From NCBI GenBank assembly GCA_945865625.1, contig CAMBFD010000014.1, positions 1 through 32,883 of the forward strand: DNA of 32,883 nucleotides, given 5' to 3'. The notes beneath the pieces were generated by a model, which was given only the letters and a program-made list of their open reading frames with translations, was not told the origin of the DNA and searched no databases. Of the stretch, positions 15,307-24,203 are shown in pieces (position 1 is the first letter of the stretch; each line of letters opens with the position of its first letter). This DNA is from Chitinophaga pinensis. GTDB taxonomy: Bacteria; Bacteroidota; Bacteroidia; NS11-12g; UBA955. The position numbers and the translations under genes are program-made.

Positions 15307-17757
15307 TTACCAACTGTTGCTGCTGCGATCGTAAAATTCGAAATTAATCTTAAATGCAGTTCTCGGTGCATCAAATAAATTTGAATACCCAACGCAATAA
15401 AAAATGCCAATCTTGAACCGATCACGCCAGATTTTAACCAATTTATCAATCCCAAAATACATTTCGTAATACATCATGTTCCTTCGCTCTGGCGCATATA
15501 ACATACTCATTCCCACCGATTCATAAAGATTTAATTTCTTTACCAATGGAATCTTATTGAGCAGCGATCCATAAAAATGATGGCGGTAATGCACCTCATA
15601 ATACCTTTTAAAGGTTTTGAAAGTGCTGTCTAACATTTGGAATGCATACATCGGCGGCGTAAAAATGGAAGCATCACCTCTGCGCTGATATCGATAATCA
15701 ATGACGTTGATGTTTTTGTGCGACAAAAAGGCACCACTTGTTGCCCTCAATTCACTCTTTCCAAATAATCCCCAAGGAAAATCATGTTCAATTCTATATT
15801 CCAAGTATTGATAATCGATGGTGCTATTGAAAATTCCAGGAACCGCCCTGCGATAATCTATCACAAATGTTGGCCACGTTGAACCTAAAATGATTTTTTG
15901 TTTTGGCTCACTTAAATACCGCTGGAATGGGGTATATGACAAAGTGATATCGGCAAATAAGGCCCTATGCGCATTGAATTTTAAAGGTGTGTTGTTTTCG
16001 AATAAACTATCGCCAGTTGACGAAAATTTGAAGTACGAAATGTCTTTTCGATCGCTAAACTCAGTTCGTATCCTTAAAAATAATCCATTTACAATTTCTT
16101 GTCTGTGGTAAACCGAAATGTGATCGTGCTGGTAGAAATTGTCCCTCCGAAATAAATCTATATAAGCTGCAAATGGATTTACAAAACCAAAATCTCTTCC
16201 CACTGAAGCATAAATCACCTTTCTTTTGTAGGGATTGTATAAAGTTGAGAATGCAACTGTACCTCTTAAGTCTTTATTATTTAAACCGTAAGATAAATTT
16301 TCGTTGAAGTTTATTTCTTTTTTATTTTCAAACGTTTTCACAATTCGATTGAACAAAGTGATGCGACTTCCACCGGGCCACCATGGTTGCCAAATAAACA
16401 TGAGTGGTTGAAACTGCAAATTCAATCCTTTTCGGCGGCTTTGATATTCTTGTCCTTCTAAAAACAGACTCTTCAGTGTGATTTTATTGGCGAGTTTTTC
16501 TAAGCTATCTAAATATACATCAGATGAATGAGCGCGTTTGATGCTATCCAATTTATTGATGAAGGTGCGTTCAATGAGGGTCAAAGGAACTTGTCTTTTT
16601 TGAGCCCAAAAAGCAGTATCTTTTTCGTAGGCATCTTGTTCAACTTTACTCAATTCTAAGCCAAAATGATTTTTAGGGAAATTGGGGTTTGTAATAATGT
16701 TTGAGTAAATGACCTTTGTTTCACCTTTCGATTTGAAAGAACCATTTCTAATGCCATAATTAAATCGTTGTGAATCAATGAGTATGCTCGAATCTGAAGA
16801 AAGTCTATAGTTTTGTGTGAGTGTCATTTCATCGTACTCTGCCATCAAATGTTTGGGAACATTCAGTACAATTTTAGCCACGTAAAAAGAGGAATCCACA
16901 AGGTGAATTTCACCAGAAAAAGTGGAATTGGAAGTTTGACGGCTATCGACTTTAATTTTTAGCATCCTGCCATAAACGGGGTGGTTGTAGCTTTCAATGA
17001 AACGAAACCGGTAGGCTAAAATGGCACTGCTAGAGAGCGGCGACATTACAGGAAGGGGGCATAAGCCCGGCAGGTTCATTAGATTTTGATAAATGTTAAA
17101 GTCGCCTTCAATTGTTGAGAGATAATACAATCCTGATTTATCTCCGCGCACCGAAACCCCTTGTTTCACTTCCTTGATTTTATTTGGCGGAGACCAATCG
17201 CGCTTCATTGTAATTTCTACGAAGTTTCCAGAAGCTTCTTCCTTTTTTGGGTCATTGGCATTGGGTTCTTTTTCAGCTTCAGCGGTAATTTGAGCGGGTG
17301 TTTTGCGAATGGTTAAATCTTCAAAGGCGCGAATGTAAATATCTGCAGATTGTGCGGGTATTCTTTTGGCCCAAATATTTCTTCTAGCGATCGCTTTTCG
17401 CATGTAATCGGGACCTGGATCTTTCCATTTTGCCGTCACATGAACCACATTGATTTTATTTACCTGTCTGACAAGAACAACGGTAATTGTATCTTTAAAT
17501 TTAGCTTCAACAACAATGGCTACTTCTTGGTTGAAAAATTCTGGATGAGAAAAAACCAGTTTATAAATGCCCGCTTTTAGTTCTAATTTAAAATAACCAT
17601 CTATTTTTGATTGACCCATTTTTGTACCTAATGTCTTCTCATAAATTTGAACACCACCTATTGGCGCATTTGTGGTATCTAGGCACAAGCCAATCAGTTG
17701 GGCATTTGCGTCTAATAGAAAAAAATGAAATATGATAATGGCTAAAATCTTCTTCAT
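15307..17757 (-). CDS. DUF5686 family outer-membrane protein with carboxypeptidase-like regulatory domain
   Basis: An 816-residue exported protein. Residues 1-19 are a signal peptide ending DANAQ. Residues about 20-100 are a carboxypeptidase-regulatory-like beta domain (IGLCLDTTNAPIGGVQIYEKTLGTKMGQSKIDGYFKLEL shape), common at the N-terminus of Bacteroidota outer-membrane proteins. The motif WKDPGPDYMRKAIARRN then opens the DUF5686 region, and the C-terminal third has alternating beta strands rich in aromatics, consistent with an outer-membrane barrel. The function of the family is unknown. The start overlaps the end of the OstA-like gene by 4 bases (ATGA type), so the two are translationally coupled, suggesting a shared outer-membrane role. 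A GAGGGAC site at 16141 is in sense orientation. Confidence 0.8.
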   Translation of the reverse strand: MKKILAIIIFHFFLLDANAQLIGLCLDTTNAPIGGVQIYEKTLGTKMGQSKIDGYFKLELKAGIYKLVFSHPEFFNQEVAIVVEAKFKDTITVVLVRQVNKINVVHVTAKWKDPGPDYMRKAIARRNIWAKRIPAQSADIYIRAFEDLTIRKTPAQITAEAEKEPNANDPKKEEASGNFVEITMKRDWSPPNKIKEVKQGVSVRGDKSGLYYLSTIEGDFNIYQNLMNLPGLCPLPVMSPLSSSAILAYRFRFIESYNHPVYGRMLKIKVDSRQTSNSTFSGEIHLVDSSFYVAKIVLNVPKHLMAEYDEMTLTQNYRLSSDSSILIDSQRFNYGIRNGSFKSKGETKVIYSNIITNPNFPKNHFGLELSKVEQDAYEKDTAFWAQKRQVPLTLIERTFINKLDSIKRAHSSDVYLDSLEKLANKITLKSLFLEGQEYQSRRKGLNLQFQPLMFIWQPWWPGGSRITLFNRIVKTFENKKEINFNENLSYGLNNKDLRGTVAFSTLYNPYKRKVIYASVGRDFGFVNPFAAYIDLFRRDNFYQHDHISVYHRQEIVNGLFLRIRTEFSDRKDISYFKFSSTGDSLFENNTPLKFNAHRALFADITLSYTPFQRYLSEPKQKIILGSTWPTFVIDYRRAVPGIFNSTIDYQYLEYRIEHDFPWGLFGKSELRATSGAFLSHKNINVIDYRYQRRGDASIFTPPMYAFQMLDSTFKTFKRYYEVHYRHHFYGSLLNKIPLVKKLNLYESVGMSMLYAPERRNMMYYEMYFGIDKLVKIWRDRFKIGIFYCVGYSNLFDAPRTAFKINFEFYDRSSNSW

Positions 17758-19352
17758 TTCTTATCTTTTTTCTTCTTGCCTTTATTTTTATTGTTGGGTT
17801 TTTTAGGATTCAATGCGTATGAAGTTTTAGGAATTAAAGGCGTAAATTGATTTCCGAAAATATTTCTTTTAGGTTTGTTCTCAATGTCCCATTTAAAACC
17901 AACCAATTTGTTTTTTTCTTGGGGGAATAACTCAAGGGGATAAATTTTTCCCATTGGTTTAACATAAAAGTAAACGTTTGATATTTTATTGTTTGTGAAT
18001 TGGAAACGGATATTGGTACATTCTATATCGAATACAGATGAAATTGAGTCTTTTTCCCTCATGAAATATACACTTTTGCCATTTTTATGGACAAGGGTTT
18101 GGGTGAGTTTTTGGTTTGCATCGAGCCAATGGGTCATAGAATCACCTGAAATCTGACTGAATCTGTTTTCATCTTCTTGCATGGCAATAAAACCATGTTT
18201 ATACATGGTGCTGTGACTCAGTTTTTTATTCTTTAAGAATAGATTGATGGTGTCGCCGCTCATGCGCGTGAGCGAATCCCACAAAACAGGATTTCCTCTA
18301 AGTTTAAATGTACTGTCTGAAGATCGATATTCAAGGGTTTTGGCAGTTCCAGAAACATTGTTTCTTTTGAAATTGACATTGAACCAACCTTTAATTTTTT
18401 GATGTTGTGTGGCGCTGTCTTTGCTGTAAAACAGGGTATCGGCTTTGATGAAGAAACTATCAGATTTGTCAATTTGAAGGGCCAATGGATTTCCAGTGAT
18501 GGTAATTTCACCTGTATTTTTTGTGTAATCGGCTTTTTGTCCCCACACTCTCCAATTTTCATTGGAGTCAACCAAGAAGACATTTTTGTAGGCTGTTCCT
18601 TTTTTATTCTTTTTATTGACATACACTGAATCGGCAACTAGGGTTTTGTCGTTGTCGAACATTCCAACCTTTTGATAGAAAGTTCCTTGTTCTGTTTCTG
18701 TGCTATAATTCCCACGTTCAAAAACCATTGTTTGGGTTTCGTATTCTAACTGGGTAAAAGAAAAGAAACGCGCAGTTTTTGATTGTGTGTTGTATTGAAG
18801 TGTGTCAGTTTTAATGGTATAATCGGGGGTTTGAAGCACTACGTTTTGTTTGAAGAATAACGTTTTACTTACTGGATTATAGCTACCAGAAACTGAGGTT
18901 AATTTTGTTTTTTTATCGTTTATAACGCCTCCGCTACCATACCAACCAACCCTTGTTTGGGTATTGTATTGGAGCCAAGGAGTTAAAAGGGTCATTGTAT
19001 TGTCAACCAATTTTACATTGCCATCTACTTTAGCAGTGTGAGTAGCATTGTCGAAAATAAGTGTATTTCCTGTTACAACTGTCCCTTCTGCATTCACAAT
19101 TTTTACATCGCCATAACCTTTGAGGGATTCTGTTTGTGGGTCGTATTCCGCTTCATTGCAATAAACTCTAGATCCTTGTTGTTCAAATTGTACATTGCCT
19201 TTGAGCAATTGCCCACCATGGCCATCAATTTGGATTGATTTCATTTTTTTGGCACTCAAAGAAATTGGTTGCGCTGTTAAAATTCCATGTGAAATTGAAA
19301 TTAAAACGAACAACCAAAGCTTAAAAATATGTTCTTTGTACTTGAGTACCAT
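17754..19352 (-). CDS. OstA/LptA-like periplasmic protein
   Basis: A 532-residue protein with an N-terminal signal peptide (hydrophobic FKLWLFVLISISHGILTAQ). It then has repeated short beta units of the OstA/LptA type: GGQLLKGNVQFEQQGSRVYCNEAEYDPQ, YGDVKIVNAEGTVVTGNTLIFDN, VDGNVKLVDNTMTLLTPWLQYN and more through about residue 430. This is the beta-jellyroll ladder that carries LPS across the periplasm in LptA and in the N-domain of LptD. The C-terminus is basic and lysine/asparagine-rich. At over 500 residues it is far longer than a typical LptA (about 180). I chose the ATG at 19352 (MVLKYKEH); an in-frame TTG at 19373 is less likely. It is coupled to the DUF5686 gene. A role in LPS export is inferred. 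Confidence 0.78.
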   Translation of the reverse strand: MVLKYKEHIFKLWLFVLISISHGILTAQPISLSAKKMKSIQIDGHGGQLLKGNVQFEQQGSRVYCNEAEYDPQTESLKGYGDVKIVNAEGTVVTGNTLIFDNATHTAKVDGNVKLVDNTMTLLTPWLQYNTQTRVGWYGSGGVINDKKTKLTSVSGSYNPVSKTLFFKQNVVLQTPDYTIKTDTLQYNTQSKTARFFSFTQLEYETQTMVFERGNYSTETEQGTFYQKVGMFDNDKTLVADSVYVNKKNKKGTAYKNVFLVDSNENWRVWGQKADYTKNTGEITITGNPLALQIDKSDSFFIKADTLFYSKDSATQHQKIKGWFNVNFKRNNVSGTAKTLEYRSSDSTFKLRGNPVLWDSLTRMSGDTINLFLKNKKLSHSTMYKHGFIAMQEDENRFSQISGDSMTHWLDANQKLTQTLVHKNGKSVYFMREKDSISSVFDIECTNIRFQFTNNKISNVYFYVKPMGKIYPLELFPQEKNKLVGFKWDIENKPKRNIFGNQFTPLIPKTSYALNPKKPNNKNKGKKKKDKK

Positions 19353-19378
19353 TGCAAAGTAAAACTTATGCAAATTAA

Positions 19379-20698
19379 GTGTTAAATTCTTTTAAAGCAT
19401 TGATGAATCTACAGAATTGGCAATTAGACCGACAACTGACTGTTTTGGGGGTGAGTGGAGGACTTGATTCGATGGTTCTTTTGAATGTTTTTGTGATGAA
19501 TCAATGGCCTTGCGTGGTGGCTCATGTGAATTTTGGTTTACGGGGAGTGGAGAGTGATGGAGATACCAAATTTGTTGAAGAAGAATGCTCTAAGTTAGGT
19601 GTTCCGTTTTTTGTTAAATTTGTTGATACTGAGAAGATTGCGAATGAGTTAGGTGTTTCAATTCAAATGGCTGCCAGAGATATTCGGTATGCATTTTTTG
19701 ATGAAGTTTTACATGCCACCAAGGCACAAAGTATTGCAACTGCTCACCATCAAGACGATGAATTGGAGAATTTCTTCATTTACCTAATGCGAAATGAAAT
19801 GCACAATGCTTGGCTGGGTATACCTGAAACTAGAGGACATATCATTCGACCTTTTTTGCATATTTCGCGAAAAATAATTGCAGAATTTGCCGCACAAAAC
19901 GCAATTCTTTGGAGGGAAGACAGCAGCAATTCCAAAACGAAGTACCTGAGAAATCAAATCAGACATTTGTTGTTGCCAAGTTTGAAAGAAGAATTTCCGA
20001 ATATTGCCAATGAATATCAGTTGATTACAAAATTGAACCGGGAGCAAGAAAAGGATTATTTAGAGCAATTTGAAGTGAGATGGATGCAGTTTGTAAAACA
20101 CAATAGCCAACAGATCGATGTCCCTCAAGAATTCATTGAAGAAAAATACAATTTACCCGGGGTGCTTCGCAAATTTAGATACCTTGGTTTTAGTGAAAGT
20201 CAAATTTCACAAGCCGTTTCTAAAAATCAAAGGATTGGTAGTTTTTGGAAGTCTTCAAAATGGAGTTTGGTTAAGAATAGAGATGGGTTGACCACGATTT
20301 TAACAGAAGAGAGGGATAATGACGATTTACAAGTAAATATTGGTGCTGTAGGTGAATATTTTTTTGGCGATTATAGGATTGATATTGAGATTATTGATAT
20401 TGAAAATGTAGATTTTAAATTGCCCAATGTTTATTATTTTGATGCGGCTATATTAAATGAAAAGCTGGTTTTGCGGCAATGGAGAAAGGGCGATAAAATG
20501 CAGGTTTTAGGGATGAAGGGACAAAAAAATTTGAGTGATTTGTTTGTTGATTCCAAGATTGATTTGCTTTCAAAGCATAAACTTCCTGTCATGGTTTTAG
20601 AAGATCAAATTTTGGCAGTTTTGACACTTAGAAGAAGTGGACTGTATTTATTAGATGAATCGAAACAGGCGGTTTCAATTTCTTGGAATCGGATATAA
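19379..20698 (+). CDS. tilS: tRNA(Ile)-lysidine synthetase
   Basis: A 439-residue N-type ATP pyrophosphatase. The PP-loop is GVSGGLDSMV (S26 to S31), followed by AHVNFGLRG and ATAHHQDDELENFF, and by WREDSSNSKTKYLRNQIRH, all typical of TilS. The C-terminal domain (LRQWRKGDKMQVLGMKGQKN to LYLLD) is also present. It converts cytidine 34 of tRNA-Ile(CAU) to lysidine so that the tRNA reads AUA. The family N-terminus suggests the GTG at 19379 (LNSFKAL); an ATG at 19403 would leave only about 18 residues before the PP-loop and is possible. It is divergent from the OstA-like gene with only 26 bases between starts. A GAGGGAC-type site at 20120 is antisense. Confidence 0.92.
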   Translation: MLNSFKALMNLQNWQLDRQLTVLGVSGGLDSMVLLNVFVMNQWPCVVAHVNFGLRGVESDGDTKFVEEECSKLGVPFFVKFVDTEKIANELGVSIQMAARDIRYAFFDEVLHATKAQSIATAHHQDDELENFFIYLMRNEMHNAWLGIPETRGHIIRPFLHISRKIIAEFAAQNAILWREDSSNSKTKYLRNQIRHLLLPSLKEEFPNIANEYQLITKLNREQEKDYLEQFEVRWMQFVKHNSQQIDVPQEFIEEKYNLPGVLRKFRYLGFSESQISQAVSKNQRIGSFWKSSKWSLVKNRDGLTTILTEERDNDDLQVNIGAVGEYFFGDYRIDIEIIDIENVDFKLPNVYYFDAAILNEKLVLRQWRKGDKMQVLGMKGQKNLSDLFVDSKIDLLSKHKLPVMVLEDQILAVLTLRRSGLYLLDESKQAVSISWNRI

Positions 20699-20707
20699 GT
20701 AAATGCA

Positions 20708-20735
20708 TTTGGTCTTGATTTTTCGCTTATTTTTG
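20708..20735 (+). promoter_or_regulatory. -33/-7 promoter for the nucleotidyltransferase gene
   Basis: TTTG at 20708-20711, a 16-base spacer and TATTTTTG at 20728-20735. Only 5 bases remain before the ATG at 20741, so the mRNA is probably leaderless or nearly so. Confidence 0.65.
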
Positions 20736-20740
20736 TATCA

Positions 20741-21742
20741 ATGAGAGCCATTATTCCTGTTGCTGGTATTGGAAGCCGATTAAAACCTCACACCCAAACT
20801 CAGCCTAAATCACTGATTCCGGTGGCTGGTAAACCTATATTAGGGCATATTATGGACAATCTGGTGAATGCTGGAATTGATGATTTTGTGTTTATCATTG
20901 GTTATTTGGGAGATCGAATTGAGCAATATTTAACTGAAAATTACGCGCAATGCAAATTAACCTTTGTGATGCAAACCGTTGGAAAGGGAATTGGCCATGC
21001 TGTTTGGTTAACCCGCGATGAAGTGAATCACGAAGAACCTGTATTCATTGTTTTGGGCGATACCATTTTTGAAGCCGATTTAAAGTCGGTTGTGGCAGCA
21101 AATTCGAGTAGTTTGGGCGTTAAAAAAGTGGATGATCCAAGGTTATTTGGTGTGGCCGAGCTTGATTCAGATGGTCAAATAACTAAATTAATTGAAAAGC
21201 CCAATATCCCTCATTCTAATTTGGCATTGGTGGGACTTTACTATGTTAAAGAAACGACCATGTTGTTTGAATGTTTGGAATACCTCATTCAAAATGAAAT
21301 TAAAACGAATAATGAATATCATTTAACCGATGCCCTTCAATGCATGATTGAAAAAGGGGCGACAATGAATACCTTTGGCGTGTCAACTTGGTTCGATTGT
21401 GGTAAAAAAGATGTGATTCTTCAAACCAATAAGAATTTATTGAAGCGTCTAAATAATCAAGACTTTGGATATCTAACAAAACTGGGGAACATCATTGTAC
21501 AACCGGTTCATATTTCGCCAACTGCAAAAATTGAAAATAGCATCATTGGTCCAGATGTGAGTATTGGAGATGGTGCTTATATTTCTCGTTCAATTGTTAA
21601 AAATAGTATCATTGGAATGAATGCATCGTTGCAAAATGCAATCATTGAAAACTCTTTGATGGGGAGTGATGCAAGTTTAATTGGGGCAGTTCATAGTTTG
21701 AATATTGGCGACAGTGCAGAAATTAATTTAAGAGACAGTTAA
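20741..21742 (+). CDS. Sugar-1-phosphate nucleotidyltransferase with C-terminal hexapeptide repeats
   Basis: A 333-residue protein. The N-terminal nucleotidyltransferase fold has the PVAGIGSRLKPHTQTQPKSLIPVAGKP signature (G9, G11, R13, K23) and the metal-binding VLGD with D107. Residues about 255-325 are left-handed beta-helix hexapeptides (HISPTAKIENSIIGPDVSIGDGAYI and following). It resembles glucose-1-phosphate thymidylyl- or uridylyltransferases with an added beta-helix, but no acetyltransferase catalytic residues are evident to me. The product is probably a dTDP-, UDP- or GDP-sugar for surface glycans; the exact sugar cannot be read from sequence. murF-alr begins after a single base, so the two are co-transcribed and probably translationally coupled. 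Confidence 0.82.
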   Translation: MRAIIPVAGIGSRLKPHTQTQPKSLIPVAGKPILGHIMDNLVNAGIDDFVFIIGYLGDRIEQYLTENYAQCKLTFVMQTVGKGIGHAVWLTRDEVNHEEPVFIVLGDTIFEADLKSVVAANSSSLGVKKVDDPRLFGVAELDSDGQITKLIEKPNIPHSNLALVGLYYVKETTMLFECLEYLIQNEIKTNNEYHLTDALQCMIEKGATMNTFGVSTWFDCGKKDVILQTNKNLLKRLNNQDFGYLTKLGNIIVQPVHISPTAKIENSIIGPDVSIGDGAYISRSIVKNSIIGMNASLQNAIIENSLMGSDASLIGAVHSLNIGDSAEINLRDS

Positions 21743-21743
21743 C

Positions 21744-24203
21744 TTGAATTTTTTGGTATCTCATATTCAAAATGTAATTCAAGCGCAAAGCTTGGGTGCC
21801 TCAGCATCGGAAGTTTTAATTTCCGAGATTGTATTTGATACCCGTAAAATAACTGTGCCAGAAAATGCAATGTTTGTTGCTCTAAAAGGTGAGTTTAGAA
21901 ATGGACACGATTTTATTGCGCAAGCTTACAACAAAGGAATTCGTGTTTTCTTGGTTGAAAGTGCTTATCAAATCGAAATTTCTCAATATCCGGATGCCTG
22001 TTTTCTGGTGGTGGAATCATCTTTGAAATCTTTGCAAACATTGGCGGAGCAACATCGGAAACAATATTCATTTCCCGTTGTAGGCATTACCGGTAGCAAT
22101 GGAAAAACAGTTGTGAAAGAATGGTTGTATGAATTGTTACAATCCGATTTTTCGATTCATAGAAGTCCTAGAAGTTTCAATTCGCAACTTGGAGTTGCAA
22201 TTTCTCTACTTGGAGTTGCTTCAGGAAACCAAATGGCCCTGATAGAGGCTGGAATTTCGCAGACTGGTGAAATGGATGCCCTTTGGAAAATGATTCAGCC
22301 CTCGTTGACTGTTTTGACGCACCTTGGAAGTCAGCACGACGCTGGATTTTCGAGCACAAGTCAAAAAGTATTGGAAAAAATAAAGCTCTGTAAAGATGCA
22401 GATGTGGTTGTTTTTCCGAGGGATATAGAAGCGTTCAGTGAAGGGTTAGCGTCCCTCAAAAAAGAACAACCTTTGACCCGATTGATCACTTGGGGATACA
22501 CGGAAGGATCTACATTTAGGTTGCTGAATGTTGAAAAAACTAAAACCGGTCAAATCATTCATTTTTACAACAGAGGCACAGAACATTCGTTGGAAATTCC
22601 ATTTTTCGATGAGGCTTCGGTTGCCAATGCAATGACATGTTTTTGTGTGCTTTATGCCTTTGAACGTTGGGATGAGGCGCATATTTTGAAATTTAAAAAT
22701 TTGAAGCCCATTCACAATCGTTTAACCATTGAAAAGGGAAAACGTGGAAATGTGATTCTGAACGATAGTTATTCAAATGACATTGAAAGTTTGGGTATTG
22801 CAATTGATGTGATCCAGCGTCAACAGCCCAATCTTCCGTTGATGTTAATTTTGTCGGAAATGGATCAAATTGGGCATTCCGATAAAGTTGATCAGAAAGT
22901 GATTCAACTTTTGAATCACAAATCAATTAGCCGCATCTTTTACCTTGGTCAATACAAGCTTCAATTTTCTGAAAGTATAGAGGTTCAATATTTTACAAAT
23001 ACTGAAGAGTTGATTCAATCGGGCTGTTTGCTAGACATTACTTCAACGGCTATTTTGGTGAAAGGGGCCCGCAAATTTCATTTGGAGCAGGTGGTTGAAA
23101 TTTTAAAGGAAAGGCTTCACAAAACGAGTTTGGAGATTCACTTGGAGTCTATCAAACATAACTTGAGATATTTCAAACGAAAGATTTCTGCCGATACCAA
23201 AATGATGTGTATGGTGAAAGCGTTTGGGTATGGCAGTGGAACTTTTGAAGTGTCGAAAACCTTGCAAGATTTAAACGTTGATTACCTTGGAGTTGCCTTT
23301 GCCGACGAAGGCGTTGCCTTAAGAGAAGCTGGCATTCATGCACCCATTATGGTGATGAACACCGATGCTCAAACCATGGATGTTTTGAATCGATATAACC
23401 TCGAACCTGTGGTTTACAGCTTATCGAATTTACAGAGCTACATGACTATTTTGGAGGGACAAGAGGGACGAATTCATTTGGAAATTGATACGGGAATGCA
23501 CCGTTTGGGATTTAATCCGGCGGAAATTTTATCGGCGGTAAAAATGATTCCTTCGAACATTAAGGTGATGAGTGTTTTTAGTCATTTGGCTGTTTCGGAA
23601 GATGAACAAAAAGATGCATTTACAGAGAAGCAGGCTGTCACTTTTTTTGAAATGGCGAAGGGCATTGAGTCGTTTTTAGGCTATTCTATTTTAAAACACA
23701 TTAGCAATACGGGTGGCATAGAAAGGTTTAGTGAGTTACAAGGCAACATGGTTCGTTTGGGAATAGGATTGTATGGTTTGGAGCCAAATGGAACTGAGAA
23801 TACAGATTTACAAACGGTTGCAAGTTTATATTCGACCATCACTCAAATTCATGAAATTGCTGAAAACGAGGGAATTGGTTATGGTTTGCACAACAATGAA
23901 CCTAACAAACGCCGAATTGCAACCATTGCCATGGGCTACGCCGACGGTTTAAGCCGACGTTTTGGCAAAAAGGTTGGTTCTGTTTTGATCAATGGAATCG
24001 AAGCTCCTTTTGTAGGCAACATTTGTATGGATATGTCGATGGTAGATGTCACAAACATTCCTTGCATTGAGGGCGACAGGGTTGAGATTTTTGGTGAGCA
24101 TTTGTCTATAAACAAAATGGCCCGCCGGGGCGGGACCATTTCTTATGAAATCTTAACAGGAATTTCTCAGAGGGTGCCAAGAATATACCTTGGCGATAAT
24201 TAA
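21744..24203 (+). CDS. Bifunctional MurF / alanine racemase fusion
   Basis: An 819-residue fusion. Residues 1-455 are MurF-like (UDP-MurNAc-tripeptide:D-Ala-D-Ala ligase): the P-loop is GITGSNGKT (114-122), with ALIEAGISQTGEM, a histidine/arginine block at KPIHNRLTIEKG and ILNDSYSND. Residues about 463-819 are a PLP-dependent alanine racemase: the Schiff-base lysine is K492 in MVKAFGYGSG, the second catalytic tyrosine is Y713 in GIGYGL, and GNICMDMSMVDVT and GTISYEILTGISQRVPRIY close the fold. Together they make D-alanine and add D-Ala-D-Ala to the peptidoglycan precursor. The fusion is known in Bacteroidota. The start is a TTG one base after the previous stop; no better start fits the conserved N-terminus. 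A GC palindrome lies at 24115-24141, and GAGGGAC sites lie at 22451 (antisense), 23454 and 23463. Confidence 0.92.
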   Translation: MNFLVSHIQNVIQAQSLGASASEVLISEIVFDTRKITVPENAMFVALKGEFRNGHDFIAQAYNKGIRVFLVESAYQIEISQYPDACFLVVESSLKSLQTLAEQHRKQYSFPVVGITGSNGKTVVKEWLYELLQSDFSIHRSPRSFNSQLGVAISLLGVASGNQMALIEAGISQTGEMDALWKMIQPSLTVLTHLGSQHDAGFSSTSQKVLEKIKLCKDADVVVFPRDIEAFSEGLASLKKEQPLTRLITWGYTEGSTFRLLNVEKTKTGQIIHFYNRGTEHSLEIPFFDEASVANAMTCFCVLYAFERWDEAHILKFKNLKPIHNRLTIEKGKRGNVILNDSYSNDIESLGIAIDVIQRQQPNLPLMLILSEMDQIGHSDKVDQKVIQLLNHKSISRIFYLGQYKLQFSESIEVQYFTNTEELIQSGCLLDITSTAILVKGARKFHLEQVVEILKERLHKTSLEIHLESIKHNLRYFKRKISADTKMMCMVKAFGYGSGTFEVSKTLQDLNVDYLGVAFADEGVALREAGIHAPIMVMNTDAQTMDVLNRYNLEPVVYSLSNLQSYMTILEGQEGRIHLEIDTGMHRLGFNPAEILSAVKMIPSNIKVMSVFSHLAVSEDEQKDAFTEKQAVTFFEMAKGIESFLGYSILKHISNTGGIERFSELQGNMVRLGIGLYGLEPNGTENTDLQTVASLYSTITQIHEIAENEGIGYGLHNNEPNKRRIATIAMGYADGLSRRFGKKVGSVLINGIEAPFVGNICMDMSMVDVTNIPCIEGDRVEIFGEHLSINKMARRGGTISYEILTGISQRVPRIYLGDN
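23454..23469 (+). repeat. Tandem pair of GAGGGAC sites
   Basis: GAGGGAC occurs twice with two bases between (23454-23460 and 23463-23469), coding for EGQEG in the racemase domain. It is the only close pair in the window. Confidence 0.7.
24115..24141. repeat. Near-perfect GC-rich palindrome inside the alanine racemase domain
   Basis: AAATGGCCCGCC (24115-24126) pairs with GGCGGG-A-CCATTT (24129-24141) with a 2-base centre and one unpaired A at 24135, giving 12 base pairs. The core of 14 bases is entirely G and C in an AT-rich gene. It codes for MARRGGT just before the conserved TISYEILTG. Confidence 0.75.
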
